A DNA stretch of 64,000 bases. Source: Ochotona curzoniae. Lineage: Eukaryota; Chordata; Mammalia; Lagomorpha; Ochotonidae. A model generated the notes under the pieces. That model was not told the DNA's origin and did no database searches. It saw only the letters and a program-made list of their open reading frames with translations. This document shows positions 12,292-26,200 of the stretch, one piece after another; the first letter of the stretch is position 1; each line of letters opens with the position of its first letter. Where the stretch lies: positions 13,896,501 through 13,960,500 of the forward strand of contig NW_024466607.1 in assembly GCF_017591425.1 (NCBI RefSeq), given 5' to 3'. The translations under genes were made by a program, and so were the position numbers.

Positions 12292-12577
12292 AAAAGATTT
12301 ATTTATTTATATACAGAGAGGAGGATCTTCCGTCCGATGATTCACTCTCCAAGTGAACGCAATGGATGGAGCTGCGCCGATTCGAAGCCAGGATCCCAGA
12401 GCCTCTTCCTGGTCTCCCACACAAATGCAGGGACCCAAGGCTGTGGGCCATCCTCCCAGGCCACAAGCAGGGTGCTAGATGGGAAGTAAGGCCGTCAGGA
12501 TTAAAACTGGCACCCATATGGGATCCCGGTGCATTCAAGGCAAGGACTTTAGCCACTAGCCTATCACGCCAGGCCCA
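12292..12577 (-). mobile_element. C-SINE, full length, inverted
   Basis: Tail 'aaaagatttatttatttata' and body with 'gatcttccgtccgatgattc', ending 'ctagcctatcacgccaggcc'. With the preceding copy it forms an inverted repeat of about 290 bp arms that would fold as RNA. Confidence 0.88.
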
Positions 12578-12884
12578 AAAAGTAAATATTTTTTAAAAAC
12601 ACATAAGAACTGACACATTAGCACTAGAATATTGTACAGAAATAAAAGAGAAAACCCACTGATACATAAAACAATTCTGACAGAACTCAAGGAAATTAGG
12701 TTGAGGGCAAGAAGCCAGCCTCAAATGATCACACAGACAGGGTTCATTTCTAGAATGTTCCTGGAGCTGGAGAATGCATCAGTGGTTACCACGGCTGGGG
12801 GCGGAGAGGGGAGACTGACAGAGGAACATCTAAGCTCCCTGGTTACATGTGTGCCATCCCCCTCCCACCAGGTGCAAACATTTG

Positions 12885-13168
12885 GCCCAGCGGCTAAGAC
12901 AAGGCTTGGCACCCCCACATCCCAAGTGCCTTGGTTCAAGTCCCGGCTCCTCTCGCCATTCCTGATTCCTGTTATTGCACACCCTGGGGGACAGCAGGTG
13001 GTGGCCCAAGTCTTTAGGTCCCTACCGCCTGCATGGCAGACCTTGACTAGGTCCCTGAGCTCCAGTTTTGGCCTGGCTTTTGTAGCTATTTGGGGAGTGA
13101 ACCGGTGGCTAGATCTCTCTGTCTCTCCTTCTAAATCTGCCTTTCAAATAAATAAATACATCTTTGGG
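12885..13168 (+). mobile_element. C-SINE, older subfamily
   Basis: 'acatttggcccagcggctaa' head, 'ggacagcaggtggtggccca' core and a 'ctttcaaataaataaataca' tail. The 197-aa frame over this stretch is repeat-derived. Confidence 0.8.
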
Positions 13169-13264
13169 GGAAAACAAAAAAATATTAATACTCACCTTCC
13201 TTCCCTTTGGGGAGAAAGGCATTAATCAATAGACATTGAAAAAAAAAAGTTTCTACACAAAAGT

Positions 13265-13530
13265 ATTGTTAATTTAAAGAGAGGAGAGACAGAAAGACCT
13301 TACATCTATCAGCTCACTCCCCAAATGACCAGAAGGGCTGGAGCTGAGCTGACCACGAGCTTCTTCCGAGTCTCCCACATGGGTGCCGCGGCCCAAGGGC
13401 TTAGGCCATCCTCTGCTGCTTTTCCAGGCCATTAGCAGGGAGCTGGATTGGAAGTGAAACAGGTGGGACTTGAACTGACACCCAAATGGTAGATTCTTAG
13501 CCATGGGAGACCATGATGCCAGCCCCAATT
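13265..13530 (-). mobile_element. C-SINE, full length
   Basis: 'agcagggagctggattggaa' core and 'gatgccagcccc' end; a poly-A run follows at 13531. Confidence 0.82.
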
Positions 13531-13840
13531 AAAAAAAAAAAAAAAAAAAGACTCTTAAAAATTAATTAAATCAGTAACAGAATAAGCATTTGGAAATTCA
13601 TGTTGTTGATTCAAAATTCGCTCAAACTGGGAAAATCAAATGTTTCCTCCATGAAGTCAACAAGTGACGGAGACAGGGATGTTTTGTGCTAGTGGATTAG
13701 CGAGGCTTTTTTCCAGAGCTCCCGTGAGCCTGTGGGAAGTAGCAAAACTTAAGCTTCATGTCAGAAACTTTTCTTCAAGGACTTGCTAACAACTTCCTCA
13801 ATAAAGTCTGAGGAATTGAGTGTTAGCAAGGAGGCTTTCT
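13531..13840. other. AT-rich non-coding
   Basis: A poly-A run of about 19 bases, then unique AT-rich sequence. Nothing recognised. Confidence 0.4.
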
Positions 13841-13937
13841 GGGGCCAGCGTTCTGGTGTTCCGGGTTAAGCCTCAATCTGGGACGCCAGCAGCTGCTCTC
13901 GGGGGCACTGGCTTGGGTCCTACTCAGGAGTGAACCA
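13841..13937 (+). mobile_element. C-SINE fragment (head)
   Basis: 'ggggccagcgttctggtgtt' head, diverged and cut off after about 95 bp. Confidence 0.55.
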
Positions 13938-13989
13938 ATTTTTTTTTCTAAAAATGTTTAATTTTAACATTTTTCTTATTTCATTTATT

Positions 13990-14298
13990 TTGAAAAGATT
14001 TTATTTATGTACTTGAAAGGTAGAATTAAATATAAAAGGAAAAGAGCAGGAGAAATCTTCCATCTGCTGGTTCACTTCCGAAATGGCTGCAATGGCTAGG
14101 GCTGGACTAGGCCAAAGTCAGGAACTTCTGGGTCTCCTGTGGGTGTTGGGGACCAAACATTTGGGCTATTCTCCAATACCCCCAGGTACATCTGCAGGGA
14201 GCCGAATAGGAGTGGAGCAGCTGGGACTCAAACTGGTCCCATATGGAATGCTGGCACCGCTGGCTGCAGCTTACCTGGCTGTCACAGTGCCAGCCCCT
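13990..14298 (-). mobile_element. C-SINE, older subfamily
   Basis: 'gattttatttatgtacttga' start, 'catctgctggttcacttccg' and an end at 'gtcacagtgccagcccc'. Confidence 0.8.
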
Positions 14299-14369
14299 GT
14301 GAACCAAGCAAGATTTAAAATAAATACTATTTCAGAGAGTTTTCCCAGTGTGTAGTGCTTCCATGCCCC

Positions 14370-15400
14370 TAAAAAAATATATATATATTTTTAAGAGAAC
14401 ATTTCTCCAGAGAATCTTTTACCTGTGAAATAGTCATTTTCTCTACTAATTTTATGAGAAAATGAGTACTTAAAAACTTACACCAAAAACATTCTACTGT
14501 TTTTATTCTATCTTCTCTGTTTGTATATAACATTTATCATCAGAAAAAAAAAAAAACCCACTGAAGGCAAAATGAGGATTTTTCATTATTAAATACAGGA
14601 AGAAACTTCAATGAGCTTTTTTGGTGCAAATTTTTGAGATACATGAATAAGAAGGGTCTTGAAAATTTTCATTTAAGAATAGGATGAAAAAATTCTGCCT
14701 AGATTTCATTTTTTGGATCAAATTCTGCTTTTCCCACAAAGCTTTTGAAGTTCCCTGGTGTGCAAAGGTGCCACCTGTGTTATCGAAGCCATGTCATTAA
14801 TACTCCTAGTGTCAGAGCAGTTTGATCACAACCTGATCCCCGTATGTGTGGTTCGACATGGGACCATTCCAGATGTGGGCGGAAAAGCACAACGTGCCCT
14901 TTGAAAGGGCACCTTCAACCGAGAAATCCGCTGGTCTGGTGGCTTTGACTGGAGCACGGTCGCCCGCGGCCAGTGCCCGCGCCTCCAGGCAGGGGGACTA
15001 AACCGATGGGAACATGTCATCGCCAGCTCTATCCTTGGATTATCGGCTGCAAAGAGCAACACGCATCGCTAAGTCATCCTGTAAGGTGACCCCAAAGTGT
15101 GACTTGTCACACCATCCCGGGCTCCTTCACACCCGGAGGGGCAGAGGGCCCTGATGCACAGGGATTCACAGGTGTCCATGAGCAGGAGCATGTTTAAAGA
15201 GCAGTCTTGCAGATGGCCAAGTCACGGCCTGCCATGCCTGCCAGAGCAAAATCCCCGCTGCCTTTGGGGTGGGCAGTGGGAGTCAGTCCATCAGGGAAAA
15301 GGCCACCTTTGCCCTGGAAGGACGGCTCTGGGATTCAGCTACCGACCTGGTGCACGCGACCTTGCCAGCTGAAGCTTTCCTCTAACTCCTCCGACCTGCC
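14370..15400. other. AT-rich then GC-rich sequence upstream of FAM240A
   Basis: 14.37-14.72 kb is AT-rich unique sequence. From 14.8 kb the GC content rises toward the FAM240A start. No exon recognised. Confidence 0.4.
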
Positions 15401-15407
15401 TATAAAG
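15401..15407 (+). promoter_or_regulatory. FAM240A: TATA box of FAM240A first exon
   Basis: TATAAAG lies about 30 bp before the expected start of an exon-like block that ends in a perfect donor (AAAG|GTAAGA) after 15531. A focused start near 15430 is inferred. Confidence 0.55.
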
Positions 15408-15429
15408 GGCTCCCTCCCAGGGGGACTGG

Positions 15430-15531
15430 GGCCAGATCATGGCCTTCGTGAGCCCCAGAGCTGAAGAGTCGAGAGCCGCAACGCTCGGCTCCCTTGCACC
15501 AGATCAGGACAGCAGCAGCTTCACCTCAAAG
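15430..15531 (+). promoter_or_regulatory. FAM240A: Probable FAM240A first exon (5' UTR or N-terminal coding)
   Basis: An exon-like block between the TATA box and the donor at 15532. It holds an ATG at 15439 in a good context (A at -3, G at +4). From that ATG, 31 codons run without a stop to the donor in phase 0, and the next FAM240A exon continues in the same frame (see findings). It may simply be untranslated, as the conserved FAM240A protein begins in the next exon. Confidence 0.55.
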
Positions 15532-16085
15532 GTAAGAACGCTGTGCAGGGGCGGGCAGAGGTGGGGGGTGGAGGTGCACCTTACATTCCCAGGGGAAAGA
15601 AAGGGCCGACTCCCATGCACACCTACCTTGCTCAGCTGCTGGGATTCCTCTTTCTCTCAGAACTTTCTTCCTTGAATCTTACCTGGGCTTCCTTGCCTAG
15701 TTCATACAGTTAACGGATGTAGCCAGAACAAGCTGAACTTTGTGAGAAGACAGAAACCACAGCCAGGACTCACACAGAGGCAAAGCAGAACCTGTCAACG
15801 GGGCACTGCCTGGCCCCCAGGGGAGCAAGGGCTGTCCCTGTGTCCACCTGCCTGCTGCAAGAGTCTGACTGTGCAGAGCATCCTAGGCTATAATCCATGC
15901 AGGCATCACTGGGGGATCGGGCTAGGGCTATCCAGTCCTGATGAAATCTGTACTTTCACCAGCTCCTAGGTGATGTCACTGGGCCAGCTCCTGGGTCGGT
16001 GGGTAGCAGGTTCAGCAGTGTTTTGGCCAAAGTAAGTAACCTCGGAGTGTATAAGGCCTATATCAGATCCCTAAAAATTAATGTA

Positions 16086-16140
16086 AGGACCTGGCATGGT
16101 GGTCCAGTGGCTAAACTCCTCTCCTTGAATGCACTGGGAG
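16086..16140 (+). mobile_element. C-SINE fragment (head)
   Basis: 'acctggcatggtggtccagt' head, cut after 55 bp. Confidence 0.65.
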
Positions 16141-16239
16141 TAAATCTTTAACAAAACAAAAGTAAATATATATTTTACTAGAGACACTCTTGTGCTTGGT
16201 AAATTTCTGGGTTTTTTTTTTTTTTGCACAATTTTTAAA

Positions 16240-16547
16240 ATGATTTTTAAGTTTATTTTTATTGGAAAGTCAGATATACAGAGAGGAAAGACAGAGAGGA
16301 AGTTCTGTCCTCTGACTCACTGGAGCTGAGCAGATCCAAAGCCAGGAGCCAGGAGCCTCTTCCAGCTCTCCCACGCAGGTGCAGGGTCCCAAGGCTTTGG
16401 GCTGTCCTCCACTGCCTTCCCAGGCCATAAGCAAGCAGCTGGATAGGAAGTGGAGCTGCCAGGATACGAACCAGCACCCTTATGGGATCCCTACGCATGC
16501 AAGGTAGAACTTTAGCTGCTACACTACTGCACCAGGCCCCCAAAACA
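16240..16547 (-). mobile_element. C-SINE, full length
   Basis: 'aagtttatttttattggaaa' tail side, 'cactgccttcccaggccata' core and 'gctacactactgcaccaggc' end. Confidence 0.9.
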
Positions 16548-16576
16548 ATTTTTTCATGACCACAAATCTGCAAACT

Positions 16577-16868
16577 TTTTTTTTTTTTTAATTTCAAAAG
16601 GCAGGGTTACAAAGAGAAAGAGATCTTCCATCCAGTAGTTGACACTCCAGGTGCCTGCAATGGCCAGGGGTAGGCCAGGAGCTTTTTCCATGTCTCTCTC
16701 ACAGTGGTCACACAGGCCCAAACACTTGGACCATTTTCTGCTCCTTTTCCCAGGCCCTTAGCAAAGAACTGGATCAGAAGTGGAGCTGCCAGGACATGAA
16801 CTGCCACCTATGCAGGATGCGAGCGTCCCTGCTGGCAGCTCAACCCGCTTTGCCGCAGTGCGAGCTCC
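16577..16868 (-). mobile_element. C-SINE, second inverted copy
   Basis: Starts in a T-run and runs through 'gatcttccatccagtagttg' to 'gccgcagtgcgagctcc'. In tandem with the preceding copy and in the same orientation. Confidence 0.8.
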
Positions 16869-17064
16869 ATCCGCATGAATTCTAAAATACACATGCAGCT
16901 TTGTTACATAACCACTCCCTACCCACAATACAGGAAACTCCAGTCTCCCTAAATTCCCTCATGTTACATCCTCGGCGAGTTCCCTGATGGGTTTGGAGGA
17001 CTTGTAGAGATCCCAGACACAACCTGTCGATTTTGCAATTTGCAGACTTGTTTTTCTCAGTCTG

Positions 17065-17275
17065 TGCCTCATCTTCTCTTTCCCCTAACAGAGCATGGTT
17101 TCAATTTGGACAAACTCCAATTTATTCAGTTTTCTTTTGTATGTATTGTGTTTTGCTTGTGCTGAGAGCGCTTTGCCTAACCCCTTGCCAGGAAAAGTTC
17201 CTCTACGTTCTCTCTGAGTTTTACTCTATATTCACACATAGGATATTTCCTGAGTTGGTTTTTGTTTAAATTGGG
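17065..17275 (-). mobile_element. Ancient LINE-1 (L1M/HAL1-like), 3' part, inverted
   Basis: On the plus strand it shows the classic inverted old-L1 pattern: a phrase like 'caaactccaatttattcag', then 'gctttgcctaaccccttgcc' and 'ctctgagttttactctatat'. Decayed, with no open reading frame of note. Confidence 0.65.
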
Positions 17276-17419
17276 GTGTGAGTGAAGACTCCTTCCCCCA
17301 CCTCAATGCCCATGCATTGGCTGACTCCATCACCAGAGTCAGCCTCCCGGGGGCCTTGCTGTCCCTCTGTGGGCCCTTTCCTTTCCCAACACCCTCCCTG
17401 CCCCCACCCCACTCACGCA

Positions 17420-17930
17420 CCCCGGCCAAGTGATTCTTTCAACTTCCTTATTTTAACAGCAGTTTCATCACTGAAGTCTCTTCTCCTTTCCATCTGAATT
17501 TTGGAACCAGCTGTTTGCTCAGTCCGGGTGATTGCTACGAATCTCTCAAACGTTTCCTTTCTGCCATGGTTTCCTCCAGTGAATTCTTTTAATTTAGTGC
17601 GTTTTCTGGTTCTAGCGTTTCCATGTTGTTCTTCACATCTGTTATTATTTGCTGAGAGTTCCTCTCCGTTCACTTTCAGGGGATTTGCCTTTATTTCACA
17701 GAGTATTTTTATAATGGCTATTTTAAGACTGGTATGGAATTACCTCTGCATGCTTTCCATGTTGGCATCTGTCAGTTATTTCTCCTCGCTCCACTTGAGA
17801 TTTTCCTGGTTCTCCATGAGCGTGTGTGTGTTTGAGATCCCGTTCCTACGTTGCTCAAGGTCAAGTGAACAACTTTTTGGGAATGTTGGTACCTGTGTTT
17901 TAGCGACACATCCAGCAGTGAGTCGCAGAC
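17420..17930 (-). mobile_element. Ancient LINE-1 fragment, inverted
   Basis: Continues the old L1 similarity ('tttttataatggctatttta', then 'ctgtcagttatttctcctcg'). The long plus-strand frame over 17501-18073 is explained by this repeat, not by a gene. Confidence 0.5.
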
Positions 17931-18917
17931 TCCCCACAGCCTCTGTGAGCTGTGGCTGCAGCCTCCGTTTCCTTTCCGGAGCCTTGGCAGGGCCATCCAG
18001 GTGCAGGCTCTTTATAAGTCTCGGCTGTGTGGGGTTGGAGCCACGTGGGTGCAACTCAGACACAAGTCAGTGAGGGGCTCAGGCACAGCTTTCTTTAAGT
18101 CCACCTGGCACTTCCCACTTCTTTGGGTTCCCCCTTCCAAGCCTTTGGACAGAAACCCGGTACTTGGGTCACCCACCTCATCCGTACGCTTCCTGTGGTG
18201 CACCAACTGCTGGGCCAAGTGCCAAGAGAACTGAGAGGGACGGAAGACAGCCAGGACCAGTCCCCACCTCCTCTTGCAAGAGAGCAAGCTTTTCTGCCCC
18301 AAGGATTTTAGGCCTCCAGCAGGTGGGGCTACAGTTTAGTTCCTTTGCTGCAGCCACACCTTCTTCACTTTGGTATTTCCTGGAAAAACAAGAGATCCCT
18401 GCCCTGCTCTGTCCCTCCCCTGAGCCGGGAGGAGTCTATTTCCTCCCTGCAGCCATCAGGATGCGGATGTCTATTCAATCCCACTTCGGGATTTCAGGCT
18501 GCCCCTAGAGTCTACACTGAGTAGACACGGACAATAAAGTGCCACGCAAGGGCAGCTAAAACTCCCAGCTTCCCCAGTGCCCCTGCCATTGGGGGATACT
18601 CAGTGTCCACATGGCTGCACCATGTCTCAGAGGTCCCATTTTTTAAGGAGACAAGGATGAGTGCACCACCCCTCCCCGCTCTTCCTTGGAGCCCTTGGGC
18701 CCCTTCTCAGCTCCTGACAGCCAGGGTCACAAAGTTTCTAGGTGATTAGCAATACCTTTGGAGAGGTGGAATTGGATGATGAAACACTTGCTGCAGTGAA
18801 ATTCGAGATGTACAGTTGGCATGCTGGCAGGATGCAGAGGCACCTGCTACATTATGAGCCACTTGAGCCAACAAGCCAAGAGTGATCAACAGAGCCCAAA
18901 GCTGATTTTCTATTGTT

Positions 18918-19245
18918 ATGAAAAGCTCTTAGCAGGTCCAGCATGGTCCTCACCTTGCACGCTCCGGTATCCCATATGGGTGCCAGTTCTGATCCCAGCA
19001 GCCCCACTTCTCATCCAGTTCCCTGCTTGTGGCCTGGGAAAACAGTCAAGGATGGCCCAAAACCTTGGGTCCCTGGCACCCACATGGGAGGCCCAGAAGA
19101 AGCTTCTGGCTTTGAACCAGCTCAGCTGCGGCTGTTGCGGCTGCTTGGGGAGTGGATCAGCGGCTGGACATTCTTCCCCTCTGTTTCTCTTCCTCTTTGT
19201 ATATCTGACATTCCATTAAAAATAAATCTTAAAAAAAAAAAAAAA
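18918..19245 (+). mobile_element. C-SINE, full length
   Basis: 'gcaggtccagcatggtcctc' head, 'cagttccctgcttgtggcct' core and a tail ending in about 15 A. Confidence 0.9.
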
Positions 19246-19589
19246 CACAAGAAAAACTCTTAGCTACCTCCATTTGGGTTTCACATTCTGCAGCCCCCAC
19301 CCCCCGCTGCCCCTGTGGACTAAGAACCCCCTCTTTTAAGTTCGGTAAATTCTAGACATTTCTGTAACAAATCACTTGAGAAGCAGCTCGAGGTTTTCCA
19401 AAGTCTGAAGCCTGCCCTCACCAGTTCCTGCCGTGGAACCACAGGCGAAGTTCTGCAAGTCATGGATCAAGTGAGGAAGGAAGGTGACCCAGCCCCAACC
19501 TTTGGGCATCTTATGACAACCCAGTGGCCAGACGGGCACAGAATGCCAGTACACATTACCTGCTGACATGCTGAAAAATATTACTATTA

Positions 19590-21719
<2,130 letters not shown>

Positions 21720-22208
21720 GAGCTTGCAGCTTCCCGAGGTCCTCTGCCAGGAACAGCCCCGAGTCTCTGCTATACCCACCAACATCACGCCACCATCTCC
21801 CCATCGGCAAGGGGGTGTGCCTCCGAAGCCCAACCAGGGCACAGTGGGACGCAGCCCCTCCATCACCTCTCTGCACACGGAAGGGCACACCACACGTCTG
21901 GAACCTTCTCTTTAGAATGGCCTGTAGCCATTAATCCCCACATGCACCCAGTGGGGGCAGGACATTCGGTCTTTGAGATCATGCTCTTTGTGTCACCTAG
22001 TAGAGTCACTCTGCCAACTCACCCAGGAAGCATCTTTCACTGTCTTTGGTTTTTCCTGTGAGGACAGGAGCACGCCCATCTGTAGGACAAAATGTTGTAA
22101 ATAACCACCAGCACAGTTCTGGAAACAAAACATGCAAATGTTCCTTCTCGTTCCGAGGAGCGCAGTGGCACTTCCACAAACATGGCCCTTTGCAGCCAGG
22201 ATCCTTTG

Positions 22209-22214
22209 AATAAA
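22209..22214 (+). terminator. FAM240A: FAM240A polyadenylation signal
   Basis: AATAAA 490 bases after the FAM240A stop, followed by a GT/T-rich stretch (gtgtgcttgctcc then poly-T) as expected downstream of a cleavage site. Confidence 0.6.
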
Positions 22215-22354
22215 ACTCAGTATCTTGTCCTCACTGTGTGCTTGCTCCTTTTTTTTTTTTCCCAATGTTTTAGAGTTTGTGTGTGTGTGCTTAAATATTA
22301 CAGGGTTTTTCTTTTCATCATGAACTTTAAGATTTATTATTTTATTAAAAAAAA

Positions 22355-22642
22355 AAAAGACTCATTTATTTACTTGAAAAGCAGAGGACAGATCTTCCAA
22401 CCCTCTGGTTCACCTCTCAAATACCTGCAGGAGCTGGAGCCAGGCAAGGCCGAAGCCAGGGGCCAGGAGCTCCACCCGGTTTCCCACACAGACAGCAGGA
22501 CGCCAAGCACTGGGGCCACCCTCTGTTGCCTTCCTGGGTATACCCGCAGGGGCTGGATCAGAAGGGGCACAGCCAGCACCTGAACCTGGGATGCGGGAAC
22601 CCCCTGGGATGCAGTAACCCCCAAACGGCGGCTTGATCCCCC
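22355..22642 (-). mobile_element. C-SINE between FAM240A and ALS2CL 3' ends
   Basis: 'gactcatttatttacttgaa' start, 'caaccctctggttcacctct', older-subfamily body. It lies in the sense orientation for ALS2CL and carries AATAAA on the minus strand (22365-22370, with further copies at 22341-22346 and 22333-22338 in the flank). Confidence 0.82.
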
Positions 22643-23221
22643 CATGGCCTGATTTGGAAGTTTTCAGTTCAGCTAATCTCTGCCTTCACCGCAACAGAGC
22701 ATTTGCCACACACAGACCAGACTTCGTCACTGACTGGCCATCTCTCAGGTCCAGAAGCACCCCCGGCTGCTTCCTCTGAGGGTGTGACCTGTGACTGGAC
22801 CTGGGGCAAAGATGTCCACCCAGGAGAAAGGCACAGACGGATGCGAGGTGTGGAGTCCTTAGCACCTGCCACACACGGAGATGATGCCAAGGCGAGACTC
22901 GGAGAGCAAGGAGGAGTGGCACTCCAGCATCCCCCTGGCCCAGGGACCCTGGTGTGGCACACAGAGCTTCCTCTCCCTGCCCAGGAAGTCCACAGGCTTC
23001 AGCCAGGCCACAGAGCCACCAGCACACAAGAGGACTGGGTAGCCAACCCATAAGCTCCAGCAGGTGGGGCAGCACAGGACACCAGCCCTATAGGACACAC
23101 AGGAGTCTGGTTGCTGCCCTGGACCAGCAGAGTAGGACAGGACGCCCAGGGTGAGCCCAGCTGCTCCTGTGAGCAAGGCGTGCAGGCCCAGCAGCTCCGC
23201 CATGGGCCTAGAGGCATGAGG
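22643..23221 (-). other. ALS2CL: ALS2CL 3' UTR (probable)
   Basis: A GC-rich 580-bp stretch right after the ALS2CL stop codon. No AATAAA or ATTAAA is present on the minus strand until the C-SINE at 22365, so it is most simply 3' UTR. Confidence 0.5.
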
Positions 23222-26200
23222 CTAGCATAAGAGCTCCTTGGAGTCTTGGCGGTCAGGCAGGCGGTGCAGCCGCATGTCTTCTCTCTGGATGTGCTCATAG
23301 CAGGACTGGAGGCAGAGGGGCAAGGGTGAGGCTGGGGCTGGGGCACCGGTCTCACCCCCCACCACTCCCTGGGCTCCAGGGCAGTCCTTCCCAGCCTGCA
23401 CTACTGCATTCTTGACTCTGCCCTTGGCCACTCTCTACCAGGCAAACAGGGTCTTCCCAGAGTCTCAGAGGTCTGGGAGGCACAATGGGTCCCTCAACAT
23501 GGGCAGAACCCAGGGTGCCCAGAGGTCCCCTCCCAGAGGCACGTAAGAGCTGGACACCCGAACTCATCCCCACAATGGAATCTGGGGCAAGAAGGGGCCC
23601 AGCCGCCCAGGGGTAACCACCTCCGCCCCTCACCTCCAGGGCCGTTAGCAGGAAGTCATAGAGGCCCCCCGTGTGGCTGGGGTCCATCATGTCTCTGATC
23701 AGGTGGATCTCGGCTCCCAAGTGCTGGATTCTAGGGGGTGAAGAAGAGGCCTTTATGTAAGGTCAGTGAGGGGCCTGACTGGCAGGGGCTGGACCCCTGG
23801 GGCTCATCGCTCTGCCTCTGGCCCCAGCGGGACAGACATGGGGTGTGTCTCTGCTTTCCTGTCTGTCCCGGGAAAAGCCGCCCCCACGACCCCAGGGCCC
23901 CAGGGGCTCAGAGGACACCTAGTCCTGACTGCCTAGGACTCACCGGGCCCGTGACACCACGTAGATGAGCAGCGGCAACAGGTCATCCATGGGCAGCTTG
24001 TGCTCTCGGCCCAGCACCCGTGACACGGTGGCCTCGATTTCCCCGTATGTCCTCTCCAGCACCTCCAGCTTCTCCCGGGGGTTCACCGTGGTCCTGCAGC
24101 AGGGGAACCAGGTCCAGGCCCAGCCCCAGGGGAGGGCTGGGCTCCCCCACCCGCCCCCAGCCTGTCCCAGGCCATGACTCACATAATCTTTTGGAGGCAC
24201 CCAGTGGCTGACAGGAAGCACTTGTCCTTGACCAGTGAGTACCTCTGTGTGGTAGGGGAAAGAGTGGGTGAAACTGAGCTTGGCTTGCAACCTACCCTGG
24301 CACTGAGTAATCCCAAACAAGTCACAGTTTGCCCGTGGGCCTCAATGTTTGCGTCTATATGAGATAGGGTGAATGGGCCCTAGGAAGCCGGGAGAGCAAC
24401 ATGGATCAAAAATCCCAGCACCAATGGGCACTGGCGTCCGTCCCATTCCAGGCACCTCGATCAGTGGGACCAGACACAAAGGTTTTCTGAATCACAGATT
24501 CTCAGTCTGCTCCCTGAGGTTCCATTTTTATCCAGGTTTGTCTATTTTTTAAAATAATTCATTTTCATCTTTTTAAATTTCAAAGGCAGACAGAAAGTGA
24601 GATCTTTCATCTGCTGGATCATTCCCCAAATGCCCACAACATCTGGGCTTGGACCCAGCTGAAGGTAGGAGCCAGGAACTCCATCCGGGTTTCCCACCAG
24701 GGAGACAGGGACGCAAGCACTTGAGCCATCATCACCTGCCACTTCCCAGAGAAGCCAGGTAAGAAGTGGAGGAGCCAGGAGCCCGGCACAATAACCTAGT
24801 GGCTAAATCCTCGCCTTGCATGTGTCGGGATCCCATATGGCTGCAAGTTTGTGTTCTGGCTGCTCCACTTCCCATCCAGTTCCTTGCTTGTGCCCTGGGA
24901 AAGCAGTCGAGGATAGCCCAAAGCCTTGGAATCATGCACCCGCGTGGGAGACCCGAAAGAAGTTCCTGGCTCCTGGTTTCAGATTAGTTCTGCTCCAGCC
25001 GTTGTGGTCACTTGAGGAATAAACCAGATGACGGAGAATCTTTCCTTCTGTCTATATGTCTACTTTCCAATATAACAAAACAGCTGTGGAAGAATGGGGA
25101 CTTGAACCAAGCACTCTAACACGGGATGCGACCTCCTGAGAGTGACTTAACCAATGCACCCAATGCCCACCCACAACCCTGAACTTGACTCAGGAGGTCC
25201 GGGGTGAGCCCGAGGATCTACTTTTTTGTAGGTTCCAAACCGACACTGCCCATCTGGCACTCCCCAGGGACAGTGGCCTCAGGCACCCAAGGGCAGCTCC
25301 AGGATACAGCTTATACAGCAGCGGGAACTGAGGCACAGCCAGAGGGCAGAGTCCGGTCCTCCTGGGCCAGTGGCTGTACCCACCCTCTCCCCCAGAGGCC
25401 AGAACACAGGAGCCTGACCTGCCCCCCTGACACACACACAGACACACTCTCAGGCTACCCTTCCTCCCAATTAGGCCACACCCCCTTACCTGATTGCTGG
25501 TGAGTGTGAGGTCCTTCAGGGGCCAGAGGTGCCTGAGGTCGACAAAGCAAGACAGGGAACGGACACTGACCCAGAGTTGAGGGTGGGGACACACACCTGC
25601 AGTGCTCAGGGCCATGTGTATACCTCCGAGGGGGAGCTGCCGGGCAAAGGGGCTTCCCTCCATGGTGCAGTCAGGCACCCAGGTTCAGCCACTTCCGGGC
25701 ACAGACTCCAGGGCTCCATGACTGAGCATGCTTGGGCAGAGCGTGTGGTGGCCAGGATGGCGGGGGCTCACCTCTGCACCTCCAGGAACTTGAGCAGCTT
25801 GGTGTCGGGGAAGAGGCTAAGGCTGGCGATGCCACGGCTGTAGAGCCTGTCCTCGCGCTCGTGCAACAGCAGGTAGAGCGTGAAGAGTTCCGAGTAGAAA
25901 CTGGGCAGCATGAGGGGCAGCATCAGGTCATGCACCTGCAGCTCCCTGGGCCGGAGATGGAACACCCTGGGGTTAGCCTGGGGTGGGGATCGTAGCACAG
26001 GAGGCCCCCCCAAGAGCTCCCCAAGAGTGACCCAACCCATAGAATTCCTCCCAACTCCCTCCCTCCCCAGCAGGCAGTCTGCAGCTTCCTTCCCTTTCCA
26101 AGCCTGTTCTCAGCCATTACTCCTTCCTCCTTCAAGGAGCCCCTTCCACTGCTTCCTACGGTGCCTCCACCGCCAGACCCAGGCAGGCCTGAAGTCTGAA

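Noticed and set aside
12632..13225. 197-codon plus-strand frame
   Set aside because: Its C-terminal half is a C-SINE (12885-13168); the rest has no support.
17501..18073. 190-codon plus-strand frame with hydrophobic segments, membrane-protein-like
   Set aside because: The underlying DNA matches an inverted, decayed L1; hydrophobic codons follow from T-rich antisense L1 sequence.
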